In this document: positions 15,985-28,300 of the stretch, piece after piece
Layout of the letters: each line of letters begins with the position of its first letter
Position numbering within the stretch: the stretch's first letter is position 1
NCBI GenBank assembly: GCA_023374025.1
Contig: SIJG01000181.1
Span: 62,001 to 126,000, forward strand
Length of the DNA: 64,000 nt
Direction: 5' to 3'
Origin: Heterodera schachtii
Lineage: Eukaryota; Nematoda; Chromadorea; Rhabditida; Heteroderidae
The notes under the pieces: model-generated
Databases searched by the model: none
Told to the model about the DNA's origin: nothing
The model's input: only the letters and a program-made list of their open reading frames with translations
Made by a program: the position numbers and the translations under genes

Positions 15985-17425
15985 CCCTACATTTGAGGAC
16001 TTGACATTTAAGGACCCGACATTTATGGACCCGATTTTTGAGGACCCGACATTTGAGGATTTGAGGACCCGACATTTGCGGATATACACAATTTCAAAAA
16101 AATAAATGAAATTAAATCATTATAAAAAAGAGAAAAAGCCTTTCCCAAGGGCCAACGGGTGCAATGTGTCAAAAAGCATTAAGGAAAACCGAATAATTTA
16201 ATATTTTGACAGCACAAATAATGAATTTAAATTTAATTTTGGAGATTAATAGCCTTTTTCTTTCTTAATGATTTACAAGTCATCCTAATATTCAATTTGC
16301 TCAGATTAACAGCAATTGAATACGATATAAATTATACCAGCTGGGAAGCTCCTGTCAATCTTTGATCATTTTGGATCGCATTTAACACAAAAAGTTCGTA
16401 AATAAAAAGAATTTTTTTGCCTTTTCCCACAAAAAATGCCATTCATTAGTAATGTGAAAATCTTTCACTCCAAAAAGGTGAAAGGGAAATCAAGCCCTGC
16501 TGGAAACTGGAAGTTGTCATAAATCGAAATTAAAAAAAAAATAAAAATATAATAAAATTTTAATAATTCATTGATTTTCGTGAAATTATTCTAATGTGAT
16601 TTGTTAACAGATTTTGAGAAAATTTTTTCAAGAAAATATACATTTTAGGGTCGGGCGGTTTTTATTTTTTTATAAGTAGCCCTAAATCAAAATGTTCTGC
16701 GAAAATATTTTGGGCTTCTCTCGCCATAACTAACGCATAGAAAAATATGATTTAAAATTCCGGGCTCTGTTCTATAAACAAATCTTGTCTCTGTATGTTT
16801 TTTTCCTTTCTCGAATACTATCCTATGAGTTGGTTCAACTCATTCAATCCGCTCTCCTTTCTTCAGAATAATAATTAATGACTCTGATATTAAAAAGTTT
16901 TATAAATTCATTCTTGTTTGAACTTGTGGTCCTAACAATGATTCCACATGTTAATAGAAAAAGGGGATCTTCATGAATTACCAAAACACAAGTTCTATTT
17001 AATTAAATAGTTAATCTTAAATTGTTTTTGATTAAGAAACTTTCCAAAATAATCAAAGATTGATAAGGGCTTACCAGCATTTGGTACAATTTATAATTTG
17101 CTTCCCTAGACCTCGGAAAGGCTTTTTCTCTTTTTAATAATGATATAATAAAATTTTCATTTATTTTTTTTTTTGAAATTGTGTATGTCCTCAAATGTCG
17201 GGTCCTCAAAAGTCGGGTCCTCAAATGTCGGGAATATCCGCAAATGTCGGGTCCTCAAATGTCGGGAATATCCGCAAATGTCGGGTCCTCAAATGTCAAA
17301 CCCTTAAATGTCGGGTCCTCAAATGTCGGGTCCTCAAAAGTCGGGAATATCCGCAAATGTCGGGTGCTCAAATGTCAAATCCTCAAATGTCGGGTCCTCA
17401 AAAGTCGGGTCCTCAAAATTAGTGA
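15985..17425. mobile_element. Foldback-like element with satellite arms
   Basis: Long inverted arms at about 15985-16385 and 17038-17425. The outer part of each arm is a tandem array of a 15-base unit (gtcgggtcctcaaat or its complement, with variants aaaagtcggg and aatatccgcaaatg). Inside it, unique sequence is also inverted: ggaaaggctttttctc at 17114 pairs with gagaaaaagcctttcc near 16130, and the atcaaagattga/tcaatctttgat blocks pair further in. The central loop (16386-17037) has no coding sequence. This is the architecture of foldback elements: non-autonomous, mobilised in trans. I see no clear target duplication. Confidence 0.7.
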
Positions 17426-17619
17426 AATTTTTCATAAATCTATTTAAAAATAATTTTTTCATTGACTAATTTCTTTGTAAGTTATTTTTTAATAAGGGAC
17501 AGTAATCGATAGTTGAAGTATTATTCTTATTTTATTTAATAACAACTCATTAATTAATTTTTAGACATAATTTTTATTTATATGCTCAATTATAAAATGC
17601 CGGAAGTGACATTTAATTT

Positions 17620-17682
17620 ATCAAAAGTCGGGTCCTCAAAAGTCGGGTTCTCAAAAGTCGGGTCATCAAATGTCGGGTCCTC
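17620..17682. repeat. Detached array of the same 15-base unit
   Basis: Four units of (a/t)gtcgggtcctcaaa-type sequence lie 200 bases beyond the foldback arm and share its motif, so the array may mark the real outer end or a second, truncated copy. Confidence 0.75.
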
Positions 17683-19992
17683 ACTTTTTCTTCTGCGCAC
17701 TAGTTTCGACCTATTAAGCATAAATAACGCATTTTCCACTTGGTTTGAGGCTTCTACGTTGACTTTTATTATGCCTTTTTTTTTGCCTTTTTTTTTGGCA
17801 TTTTGCGATTTTTGTGCCTTTTTTGGCGTTTTTTCCGAAAAAATCCATTAAAAATGCAATAAAATCAGTAAAATACACCCCTAAGAAATGACCCTAAAAA
17901 ATTTCAAAAAATACCCATCTAAGAAATCAAAAAATTTCAAAAAATATACCCCCTAAAAATTCAAAAATTTTCTCGTGCCTTTTCATGCCTTTTTTTCAAT
18001 TTTTTGTGCCTTTTATAGTGCCTTTTTCGCAATTTTTGGTGCCTTTTTCGTCGGTCTCTAAAAATAACAAGTCATAAGAATATTCCGAATAAAAAATACA
18101 AATTTGTCAATAAATATAAACAAATAAATACCTAATTAGTGTACTTGAAATAAATGGGAAAAAAGAACAAAAAGATCAGCCGTCCAAATTATAAAAAATA
18201 ATTAAAATATGTAAGATAATTCAACCTAATAAAAAAAAGGTAAAAATAATTATAAAAAATGAGAAAATCTTAGAAATCACAGTTTTTGCTTTGTTAAATA
18301 TTAATTTTATATGAATTTTTAAAGAAAAAAACCAGACTCAAAATGTCCAAAGAAGCGTGTGCCAAATTATCAATTTTTCGAAATAATAAAAACATTCCAT
18401 AATTGATAATTTATTTAAAACCCATAAAATACGAATCAATAAATTATATATAAATTTAAAATAGATAAAAATAAACATTAATCGATAAGAAATTTAAAAA
18501 TAATATTTTTTTAATATTTTTAATGAATCAAATCAAATCCAGTATGAATAATCTATGAAGAAAACATATAAATATCATTATTCAATTCACCCAACCTTGA
18601 CCAAAAACAAACGAGTGGACGAGAATTAAAAGAGTTGAAGTAAATATAATAAAATAGATAAAATCAAATTAATTTTTTATATTTACATGAATCAATAAAT
18701 ATAATCTATTAAGAAAAGAGAAAAAGATAATTATATTGATGTCAAAATCATTATACTGATTGTATTCATCCATCCGTACCAGAACGGAAATGGGAGAATG
18801 GACGAGAATTTTGAAAAAAGGAAGAAAAAGTTAATGAGGATAAAAAAATTATATTTAACATAAAAATTAAAAACAATTATAATAATAATACATGATAAAA
18901 ATTTAATAATTTCAAGGAATTTAAAATAAAGTAAAAAGAAATAATAATTATTAAATAAACATAAAATACTCAACATAAAAATCATTTTTAATATTAAACT
19001 AAATATTGATCATTATAATTGTGCTATTTTGGATGGAAAATGAAACAAGAACAAAAAATGACGACTTTTGGAAACTTAAAAATAAACAAATAAATAAAAA
19101 TTAGTATTTTCACTAAAAGATTTAAAAATGATTTGAATTTTGCAAGAATTTTTTAAAATTTAATTTACGTCAATATTCGTTTTTCTAGTGTTTTTTACTG
19201 GGAAAAAAAATCATTGCCTTAAAAATGGGAGGCGTTAAAAAAAAATCAGAAATCGTATATAGATCCAATTAAAATTACAATAAAAAAACATCTAAATAGT
19301 AAAAGAAATATTACCGAGTTTCTTATTTTTTCAATCCGCTTCAAAGAGAGGGGGAGGGCGGATTCGTATAAGTAAAAATGAAAAAATTGTTGATTTAAAT
19401 TTTCACGAAATTATTCTTTTTGATTTATTTTATGTATATAGGCATAATTTTGAAAGAATTCGTGTAAAATTGTCAAAAATTAATATTGGAATAAATAAAT
19501 AAATTGGTTATTCTATAATTATTTACCGATAAAATCAAAAATGGCATCATACACATCGATTACTTATTATTGCATCCGTACGATTGAAAGCACGTATTTA
19601 AAAATTATTGTTTATTTAAATAATAAATTTGGCGATTAATATTTAACCATTTATTGGAATTAAAGAAAACAAAACAAATAAATCATATAAATATTTTAAA
19701 AACGATTTGTGTTGATGGAATTCAATAAAAGCAAAATAAAAAAATTTGTCAGTTAAAAATTTAATAATTTGGAAGGAATGCAACATAATTTATAAATAAA
19801 ATAAAATAAAATTGAAATGAAGAAAAAAAATTTATCCAAGAAACTCATAAAGAATGGATTATTAAATAAATAGTCACAAACAGCAGAAATATCAAAATTA
19901 TTTTATTTTTAATAAATTTGACCAGATTTGTATGGATTTCCATATTTTTTTGCTCACTTATTTCGGCATAAAACCATTTAAATAGTTCCATA
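17683..19992. other. AT-rich DNA with T-rich gcctttttt motifs, no gene seen
   Basis: Positions 17770-18050 repeat tgcctttttt and ttttggtgcc motifs and end in gtcggtctcta at about 18041-18051, which resembles the terminal gtccggtctcta of the hAT-like element at 20001-21251. The remainder is A/T-rich with no coding signal. Confidence 0.5.
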
Positions 19993-20000
19993 TTTTACAT

Positions 20001-21251
20001 TAGAGACCGGACGACTGGGGTCGGAGGGATCCCGAGTCGGGATCCCGACTGAATCCCGATCCCGACCAATCCCGAACATTTTGGAAAAACGATCGGGACG
20101 GATCCCGAATCGGGATCCCGATCGAATCCCGATCCCGATCAATCCCGAAGATTTTTTTTCGGGATCCCGCGGGATTATCGGGATTTGCTAAAATCCAATT
20201 TTTTTTTAAAGTTTTGTGCCAAGTTTTGTTCAAATGCTTATCTAATATTCCTAATTGATCAATTCGATTGAAGAGAAATAGGGATGGGAATTATAGCAGG
20301 TTTTTAGAAAATTTGCAAAATTCGAGTATCATGTCTAAAAATCAGATTTTAGGACCAAAATTAGAACATTTAACAACATAACTTTAAATAGTTTTTTACA
20401 ATTTAATTAATATCAATTTTTGTATTTTCGCTTCCTATGATCAGTTTTAACAATTTGAGGATAATTAGCAAATCGTTAAGTGCATCGGAGCCAAAAATCA
20501 GATTTTTATGATTTTTTTGCTGAGATTTTTTTAAAAACTTTAGGGAACAAGATGGAGGCTGGCGGTGCCGATAGGCGCCGCCGGGAAAAATTTTGTAATT
20601 TTTGATGCGATTTGTTAACAAATTTTGTCCAAAAACCCCAATTTTTTTTTTAGCGATTTTGAGCAAATTTTTCAGTTTTCAGGAAAATTAAGGATTTTTA
20701 GAGTCCGGCGGTGCCGTTATGCACCGAAGGAAAAATACTTAGACAACAATTTCTAATCTAATTTATTAGACAAAATTCTTAGAAATTGTTGTGCATGAAA
20801 CTACATAATAAGATTTAAAATATTATTTAAGGAATTAAAAAAAATAATTTTTGATAAATTTTTTAAAGGAATAAAAGTTTACAAAATGGCCAACCTTTGC
20901 GTCAAATTTTGAAATTTTTCACAAGTATTTTGAGACTCATGAAAATTTTTTGGGATTTTAAGGGATTTTTAAAAGAAAAATAAGCAAATTTTTAATTTAA
21001 AATTCAAGGTCTTAATTTAAAAAAATGAGATTTTTCCAAAAATTATCGTGACTTCAATCCCGCGGGATCCCGCGGGATTGGTAAAATGGTCGGGAGGGAT
21101 CCCGACTCGGGATCCCGATGAAATCCCGATCCCGATCAATCCCGATGAATTTAAAAAATCGTTCGGGACGGATCCCGAGGTCGGGATCCCGAATTTAATC
21201 CCGCGGGATCCCGAAGAAATCCCGCGGGATCCCGATCCCGTCCGGTCTCTA
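20001..21251. mobile_element. hAT-like non-autonomous DNA transposon
   Basis: Terminal inverted repeats tagagaccggacg and cgtccggtctcta are flanked by a perfect 8-bp target duplication, ttttacat, at 19993-20000 and 21252-21259. An 8-bp duplication with TAGAG/CAGAG-type ends fits the hAT superfamily. Both subterminal zones (20014-20180 and 21055-21240) are arrays of gggatcccga and related motifs, many of them palindromic around GGATCC. The middle holds two diverged copies of a ggcggtgccg...gcaccg hairpin block (about 20560-20720). No transposase is encoded. The open frames over the arrays only translate the repeats. Confidence 0.85.
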
Positions 21252-21259
21252 TTTTACAT

Positions 21260-24200
21260 TCATATTTCGGCATTTTCAAAAAAAAAACGAAAAACGCACC
21301 CATAAAGATGGAAAATTTTGGAAATTTTTGGAAAATAACCCTAAAAGCGAAAATTTTGGCAAATTTACCAAAAATTGTGCAAAATATTTTTCATCAGCAA
21401 AATGCAACGTAAAAATTAATTTTTTGCAAAAATTTACTAAGTTTTTTTGGGGTGTTTGAATTTTTTCAAAAATTCAATTCATTTTTCATAAACTTTTTGT
21501 CCTTAATTTCTTATTTTTTCTCCATATTTCAGCGTTTTCGTACATATTTTGCGATGTTTTCGTGCATATTATAATCTTTATTTTTTTTGTCCATATAAAT
21601 CCAGTCCCTATTAATAAGCTAAAAATTTACTTTAAAAATATATGAATATTTTAATTGGACTAATATTAATAAATAAACTTATTATTATAAATTAAATGTT
21701 CCAAATTAATCACGCTGAAAGAAAGCCCTTCAAAAATATTATTTGTCAAAACATTTATGTTAGTTCAAAAGTAAGAAAAATTAAATCCAAAATAAAACAA
21801 TTCAATTTTATATGTTATTTTTGAGATTTCAAACATGAAAACAGAGAAAGCTACTGTAATATAAAACAATTGAATGGATCCCAAAAAATGACTTATTTGG
21901 GTTAGAGATCATTTTGATAATTTAAAAATTATTATAAAATCCAAAAATAAAAAAATACATATGAAAATTAAAAAAACAAATTAATATAATATAGAATTCA
22001 ATATATTTAAAATTTTATGCATAAATAAAGCAATTTTAAAATTAATTTTATGCGAGTTTTCGGATTTAAGAGCTCATTAATAAAAAATAAATAATCATGA
22101 TCTCTACGAAAGAAAGTATTTAAATATGTATTGAAAAGGATTAAATTCTAATAATTAAAACTTGAAAAAAATGAAATTACCACTTATCTTTGTCATAGAT
22201 ATACCATATCAGTTGTAAATAAAATAGCCAGTGCCTTGAAAGATTACATCAAATTTAAAATAAATTATTAGTTCAAAAGGAAATAAAATCAAGAGCCTAT
22301 TAAAGTCATTAAAGACAAAAAAATATATATAGAAATACAATATTTTATTAAATTAAAAAATTAAAATGTGTGAAATTAAATATATTAGATAATATCCAAA
22401 ATTTTAAAATTATACTTCACATTTAATATACTGAATTCCTTATAAAAAAAGTATAAAAATAAAAAATATTTTTAAAAAGGATAAAACAAAACAAAAAAAG
22501 ATTATCAAAAAATCAACGAAAGAATAAACTGGCGCAATAACCGTCGAATTGCAACTATTAGTTTATAAAATAAATTAATGCATTTAAAATGTTAAATAAA
22601 AATTAAATTGAAAATGAATATAAAATATTCAAAATGGCATAAGCCATTGAAAAAATTAAAACAAAATAAAAAATATATAATTTAGCAATGAAAATAATAA
22701 ATGATTTAAAATGTATTTTCATACATCAAAAACCTTTGCAAAATTTCAGAAAAAATTCTCTAATCAATAAAAATCAAATTTATTTCACTTGTGCTGTGAT
22801 TAGAAATTTATTTTAATAAAAAATATTTATTTACGTTGTATAAGATAATTGAAAATTTTGGTATTATTTGAACAAAAATGGAAAATAATATTATTTAATA
22901 AGAGATAATAAATAATTTATTGTGTAAATAATTAAAATAATAAATAATTAAATGAACTAATTAAATATTGAAATTTCTTTAAATAGTTCTTTTATTGAAT
23001 GAATTCTATATTTTCTTTATATTAATAAAGGCTTTTGATTATTATTGAAAATAAATAAAAAGTTAAAAACGAAAAAATAAATTGAATGATTTAATTAATT
23101 TTTTTATGTAGAATAAAGATATCATGAATATTTAAATTGTTTATTAAAAATTATGTCAGAAAAATTTAATGAAATTATAATTTTAATTAAAAGAATACTA
23201 ATATTTGCCTTTATTAAATAATCAAATTAATATTAATCGAATTAATCGATTTAAAATGAATAAAAAGTTCAATTTTTATTCAAATGCAATTCAATTAAAA
23301 TCAAACTTGAATCGAAAAGAAAATAAAATATTTTTATATAAATTAAATACAAAAAGGTACATTTTTATAAATTTCTAATAATGAATATATTTTTTTAAAT
23401 AATGATGAAAATGAATGTCCCAATTTTTAAAAGTACATCATTAATTTACAATAAAATAAAAAACATTAATACAAAATTTATAAAAAAATAAATGTGAAAA
23501 ACATATAATTAAAGAATCAATAAAAGAGAAATTATGAAAAATTTTATTTTATTTATTATTGTATAAAAATTTTTTGAGTAATTTTTTAGGGGCTTTTAAA
23601 TTATATCCATTTTAAATAAAATCTTTATATTTTTATTTTTTTTATGTTTTTGAAATCCAATATTTTTTATAAATATTTTAATGGTTTATATTATAATTTT
23701 TCTCAAAACGATTTTATTTTTTATATATTAATATTTCTTTAATGATTAAGTTGGTTATAACGTATAATAATGTTATTATTTTTATTTATATTACCTAAAA
23801 TTTGCCATTCATTAACAAATACACTTTAATTGAAAAATTTCTCTATTCATTAAGTTTTATCTGACTTACGACTTACGAAGAAACCTTATGTTTGTATATA
23901 ATTTAGTAATATTTACCATAATTTATTTTTTAAATGTTTATTTAAAAACAATGAATTTTTGTTTATTCTAATTTGACTATTTATTATATATGTAATTAGA
24001 AATTGATTTTTTAATGAAACTATATTTATTATTTATTTCGCTCAATAAAATTCGTACAGTAAAAACAAGTAAAAATTTAATAATTTATAATATTAACATT
24101 TGTATTTTCATAATTTAATTATTTATAAGATATTTTATTTAATTTTCAAAGAATATTAATATCAAATAGTAAATAAATAAATCATTTTTGATAAATAAAA

Positions 24201-24974
24201 CTTTAAAATGGAATTCCATTAATGTACCACTTTTTACAAATTTTTTGATTTTAAAAATTTAAATTTTTCTTTTATGTATTTAATTATCAAAGATTAGCTT
24301 TTCAGAATATATTTTTTCATTTTAAGGTTCAACTTGAAAATTTATAAGCAATTTTATTCAAATAATATCATTAACATATTCTTTTGATTTGAAGTAAAAT
24401 ATTTACATTTACATATTTTACAAATTATTAATTTTACAGTGAATTATTAAAATTTCATTTTAGTTTTAAAAAGCAATTTTGTTATACATTTAATTTTATT
24501 TTGAAATAATAATAAGTATATTTAATTCGTATGAATATTATTTCAATTTCTTAGTGAAACTGAATAATCATTATCAAATTTGGTTAGATATTGTAGTATT
24601 TTGATGTTTTAAAAAATTTCATTTGTGTGGTTCCATTTTAAGTTCATTATTAATATATGTATTAAAATAATATTCTTTTACATGAATTTATAATAATAAA
24701 TTTTATTTAAATAGTAATAAAAGTTTTTTAGAACTCCCAATAAATTTATTTTAAAAATTCATGCGTTTTTTGTGATGCAAAAAACGATAATTTTTTTTAT
24801 ATCTGCTTGATTTATAATTTAAAAGTATTTTAGTGCCAAAATATTTTGATTAATTTGAAATAATATTTATTACCTGTTTTAATTAATTTATTCAATTTTT
24901 TATTGAATAGTTATTATTAATTTTTATACTTTCTGTTTAATTTCTTTTTTAGATTTATTGTGTAGGCACAAGTC
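21260..24974. other. AT-rich DNA, no gene seen
   Basis: No coding signal. Positions 21370-21470 are related to about 59750-59830 (catcagcaaaat, gcaaaaatttactaa), marking an old dispersed repeat. A cagtcccta end near 21600 may be the terminus of another eroded element. Confidence 0.6.
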
Positions 24975-25350
24975 ATTTTCAAATTTTTTAATTTATCAAT
25001 TTTTCACATACACTTCTCGCCAATTTTCTCCATTTGTATTATACAGTTGGACGCCATTGATTTTTTTGTAGAGCTCGCTCTTCAAGCGGCACAAAAGCCG
25101 CTTGTACTGTCACGCTTAGTTTGGGTTGTATTTCGGTTCTTGATCCGTTCGCTTGGAGCCCGTCAGGGGTCGGGCACTTCTGCCGGAGGGCCCTCAGCCG
25201 ACTGCGCCTACGACCGCTGTCGATTGACAACCCAAACTATTTTGTGCAGCTCGACTAGCTCAGCAAAAGGTATCAATGGCGTTCGGCTTTGTCGAATACA
25301 AATGGGGAAAATTGGCGAGAAATGTATGCAAAAAATTGAAAAAATTGAAA
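24975..25350. mobile_element. Inverted-repeat element with GC-rich core
   Basis: The arms are imperfect inverted copies: cgccaattttctcc...acgccattgat (about 25018-25062) pairs with atcaatggcgt...ggggaaaattggcg (about 25275-25318), and agtttgggttgt near 25120 pairs with acaacccaaact near 25228. The core (25130-25225) is strikingly GC-rich against the flanks and holds ggtcgggcacttctgccgg and gagggccctcagccg. The open frames across it are shadows. It is consistent with a MITE or foldback remnant. A structured RNA is possible but unsupported. Confidence 0.6.
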
Positions 25351-28300
25351 ATGATTTGCGTCCCGCCGTACATTATGGTTAAGTGGATGGCACCGTGATT
25401 TTTCGAATCGAATAAATAACTAATTTATTTAATTCTGAATGATTTTTTTTTAAATTTATTAACAAAAACAGAATAATCGCTGGAAAAATAAACAAAGTAT
25501 TTTAAAGAATTCAAACCATTTGGAATATTTTTTTCATATTAACTAACTATTATTAATATTTTTGAAATATTTTATCAACTACAAATATATTCTTTCCCTA
25601 CTTTTAAATATGAATAAATATTTTTTTTAACAATTAATTCATAGAAAACTAATAAATAGGAGCAGTAGAAGTGAAAACCATTTACGCTAAACATACATGA
25701 GATTAAATAGTGAAATTAAAAAGAAATGTTAAAATATTTTGTTTTTAAAATTTGCGCCATGTTTTATATTTTTGATAATTTTTCCTTTCATTTTTCTCAA
25801 GTTTCATGAATTTCAGCGCCGATTCTTTTCTTACAAATACAAATTTTACTGATTAATATAATTACCGCAGATCAAATTTATTTATGCTGTTTTTGAACTT
25901 TTTGTAAATATTATATTAATTCTTTTATCGATCTTCAATTCTGAAATACCAATAACAAAAAATTTAAATAGTTAATAAATTATTTTAGTTTAGTCTAAAA
26001 AGTGACAAGACTAGTTAAATGTTTACAAATAAACAATAAAATTATTTTATATTGCAAACAATAAAAAGCTTAACCAAAGCATTAAATAGTGATATATTTT
26101 AAAAACATTTAATTAAAATTATTATTTAAAAATTTAAAAAATGATTTACAAAAATACAGAAAAAGCAAAAAAAAAAATTAACTTGACTATTTACAATTTT
26201 TTATGTTTATGCTAAATAAAATTAGATAAAATATTTTTATTCGTCTAAATTTCAAAAACAAATGATAATTATTTGCGTTCAGCCGAGATATCAAAAAGTG
26301 ATGAACAAAAAATTTAAATGAAAAATGAATATAGCAAAAAAAAAATATACAAAAAAGAATGGGACCAAATGTGCCGAAATAAGTAAGAAAATCGGAGTTA
26401 GGATTTAAACAATTAGAAAATTGAAAGAGAAAATTTGGAATGAGTAAATTTAAATTGAAAAAATGCAAATTTATATGCTAATAAAAAATGAAAATCCGAA
26501 AATGACTGACAAGAAAATTGCAAAAATGTTGAAAATTAATAGAAATAGCATTTTCAAAAGAGAAGAAACAATTTGGGGAACAAAAAATTTGGCCATAAAA
26601 AATTTTTGCATTTTTCTATTCTTTTACTCGGTTCTTTTGCGAGATTCCAAACTTCTGGATGCGTATTCGAGGTGAGGCCTTATATTGTGCTTTTATATGC
26701 TACGATTTAGGCAATACTATTATTTTTTAAATATTTTTAAATATTATTGTTAAATGAGAGATTTTGGTTAACCAAAACCAGTCAGATTACGGATACAATC
26801 TACACCGAAAATTGCTTTCTCTTCAACTTTGTACTCATGTGTTTTCCTAAATAGTTGCTCAAAAATTGCTATTTTTTATTGTTCAAATCTTTCTAAAGCA
26901 ATTATTTTATGTAATAAAAAAAATATTTGTTCAAAAAGAAGCAAAAATTTTAAATGAATTATCGCTAATGGCTTAAATAAATTATAAGCACAAAAATAAA
27001 AACTCAAATATTTTAAAAATAATAAATGAGAAAAATTATTAATTAATATATTTATATATATATAAATATATATATATGCCTCACTTAATTGCGAATTGTC
27101 ACAATGTACTCTTGAATTCGTACTCCAAGTGAATAGAAAATAACTCAATTATTAAATAGAATTATTTAAAACATTAAATAATTTAAATAATAAAAATTAA
27201 TTATAATATTAAAAAAAAGAAGCCCAAATAAATTTTATATTTAATACAATTATTAATATTTAAAAATTTTTAAAACTTTAACAATTTTATAATCAAAAAA
27301 TGCTTAGAATAAGTTAATTATAAATATGAAATAGCAAAGCAATTATTTAACAAATAAGACTTATTTGATGCATATTAATTAAGTAAATGACCTTATTTGA
27401 GTAAAACATATTTGACTATTAACACAAGGGCAAAACCAATGTCGTTTCATGATGCTTATATGTGAAAGAATATGGAAATTTAATGTGATTAAAAAAATAT
27501 ATATATGTTAAAAAATGAAAAATTTAAATAAAAAAGTCAAATCTTTTTGATTTTGTTAATAATATTAATAATTAATTTTTTACATTCAAATAACAATAAA
27601 AATTTAGTTAATTAGTTATTAAATAAATAAACAAAAAATTAAATAATCATAATAATTATCATAAATAAATTAGAAAAAGAAAAGAAATCAAATTAACTAA
27701 ACAATTCATGAAAAAATTATTAGCATTTTTATTTTTTAATACTCCTATTTGTTCTGAAATTTGGATATTCTGAAAACTGAATTAAAATAAAAAAATTTAT
27801 AATATTTTGAATTATTACTTACAAATTTATTATTTACTCATAAATATTTATTTTATTGCTTAGTTTTAAACCAACACTTTAGAACTAATAAATAATTATT
27901 TATTATTGTAATAAAAATATCAACGATTATTTTTATATAATCGGCAACATTATTATCGGCTGTTAATTTATCAAAGAATAAAAGTATTATTAAATGAAAA
28001 GTTTTTATACGAATAAAAAGGATAAATTATAAGGTTACAGAAAATAATTTAAATTAATTGAATATGCGAAGTATAAAATAAAAATATAATGAATAAGAAC
28101 ACATTTTTAATTCTTGTGCGTCAACCAACGATGACGTGACGAAATAAACATACTAAACGATGAAGCATGAGTTTAAATAGAAAAAAACGATAAGAGAAAA
28201 CCTTAAATTATTCTTTACAAAATTAAATACTAATTAGAGACTTAAATAATATTTTTTTCATTCGGATTGTATTAATTCAATTCTTAATCTTAACCATATT

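Noticed and set aside
17181..17447. Frames reading repeated VLKCRVLKSR and SSNVGSSKVG
   Set aside because: Translations of the 15-base satellite, whose length is a multiple of three, so frames stay open without selection.
20000..21305. Two short frames rich in Asp/Pro/Ser/Arg over gggatccc arrays
   Set aside because: They only translate the palindromic repeats of the hAT-like element.
25040..25260. tRNA- or SINE-like Pol III gene (ggttcttgatcc resembling a B box)
   Set aside because: No matching A box or cloverleaf; the region is explained as an inverted repeat.
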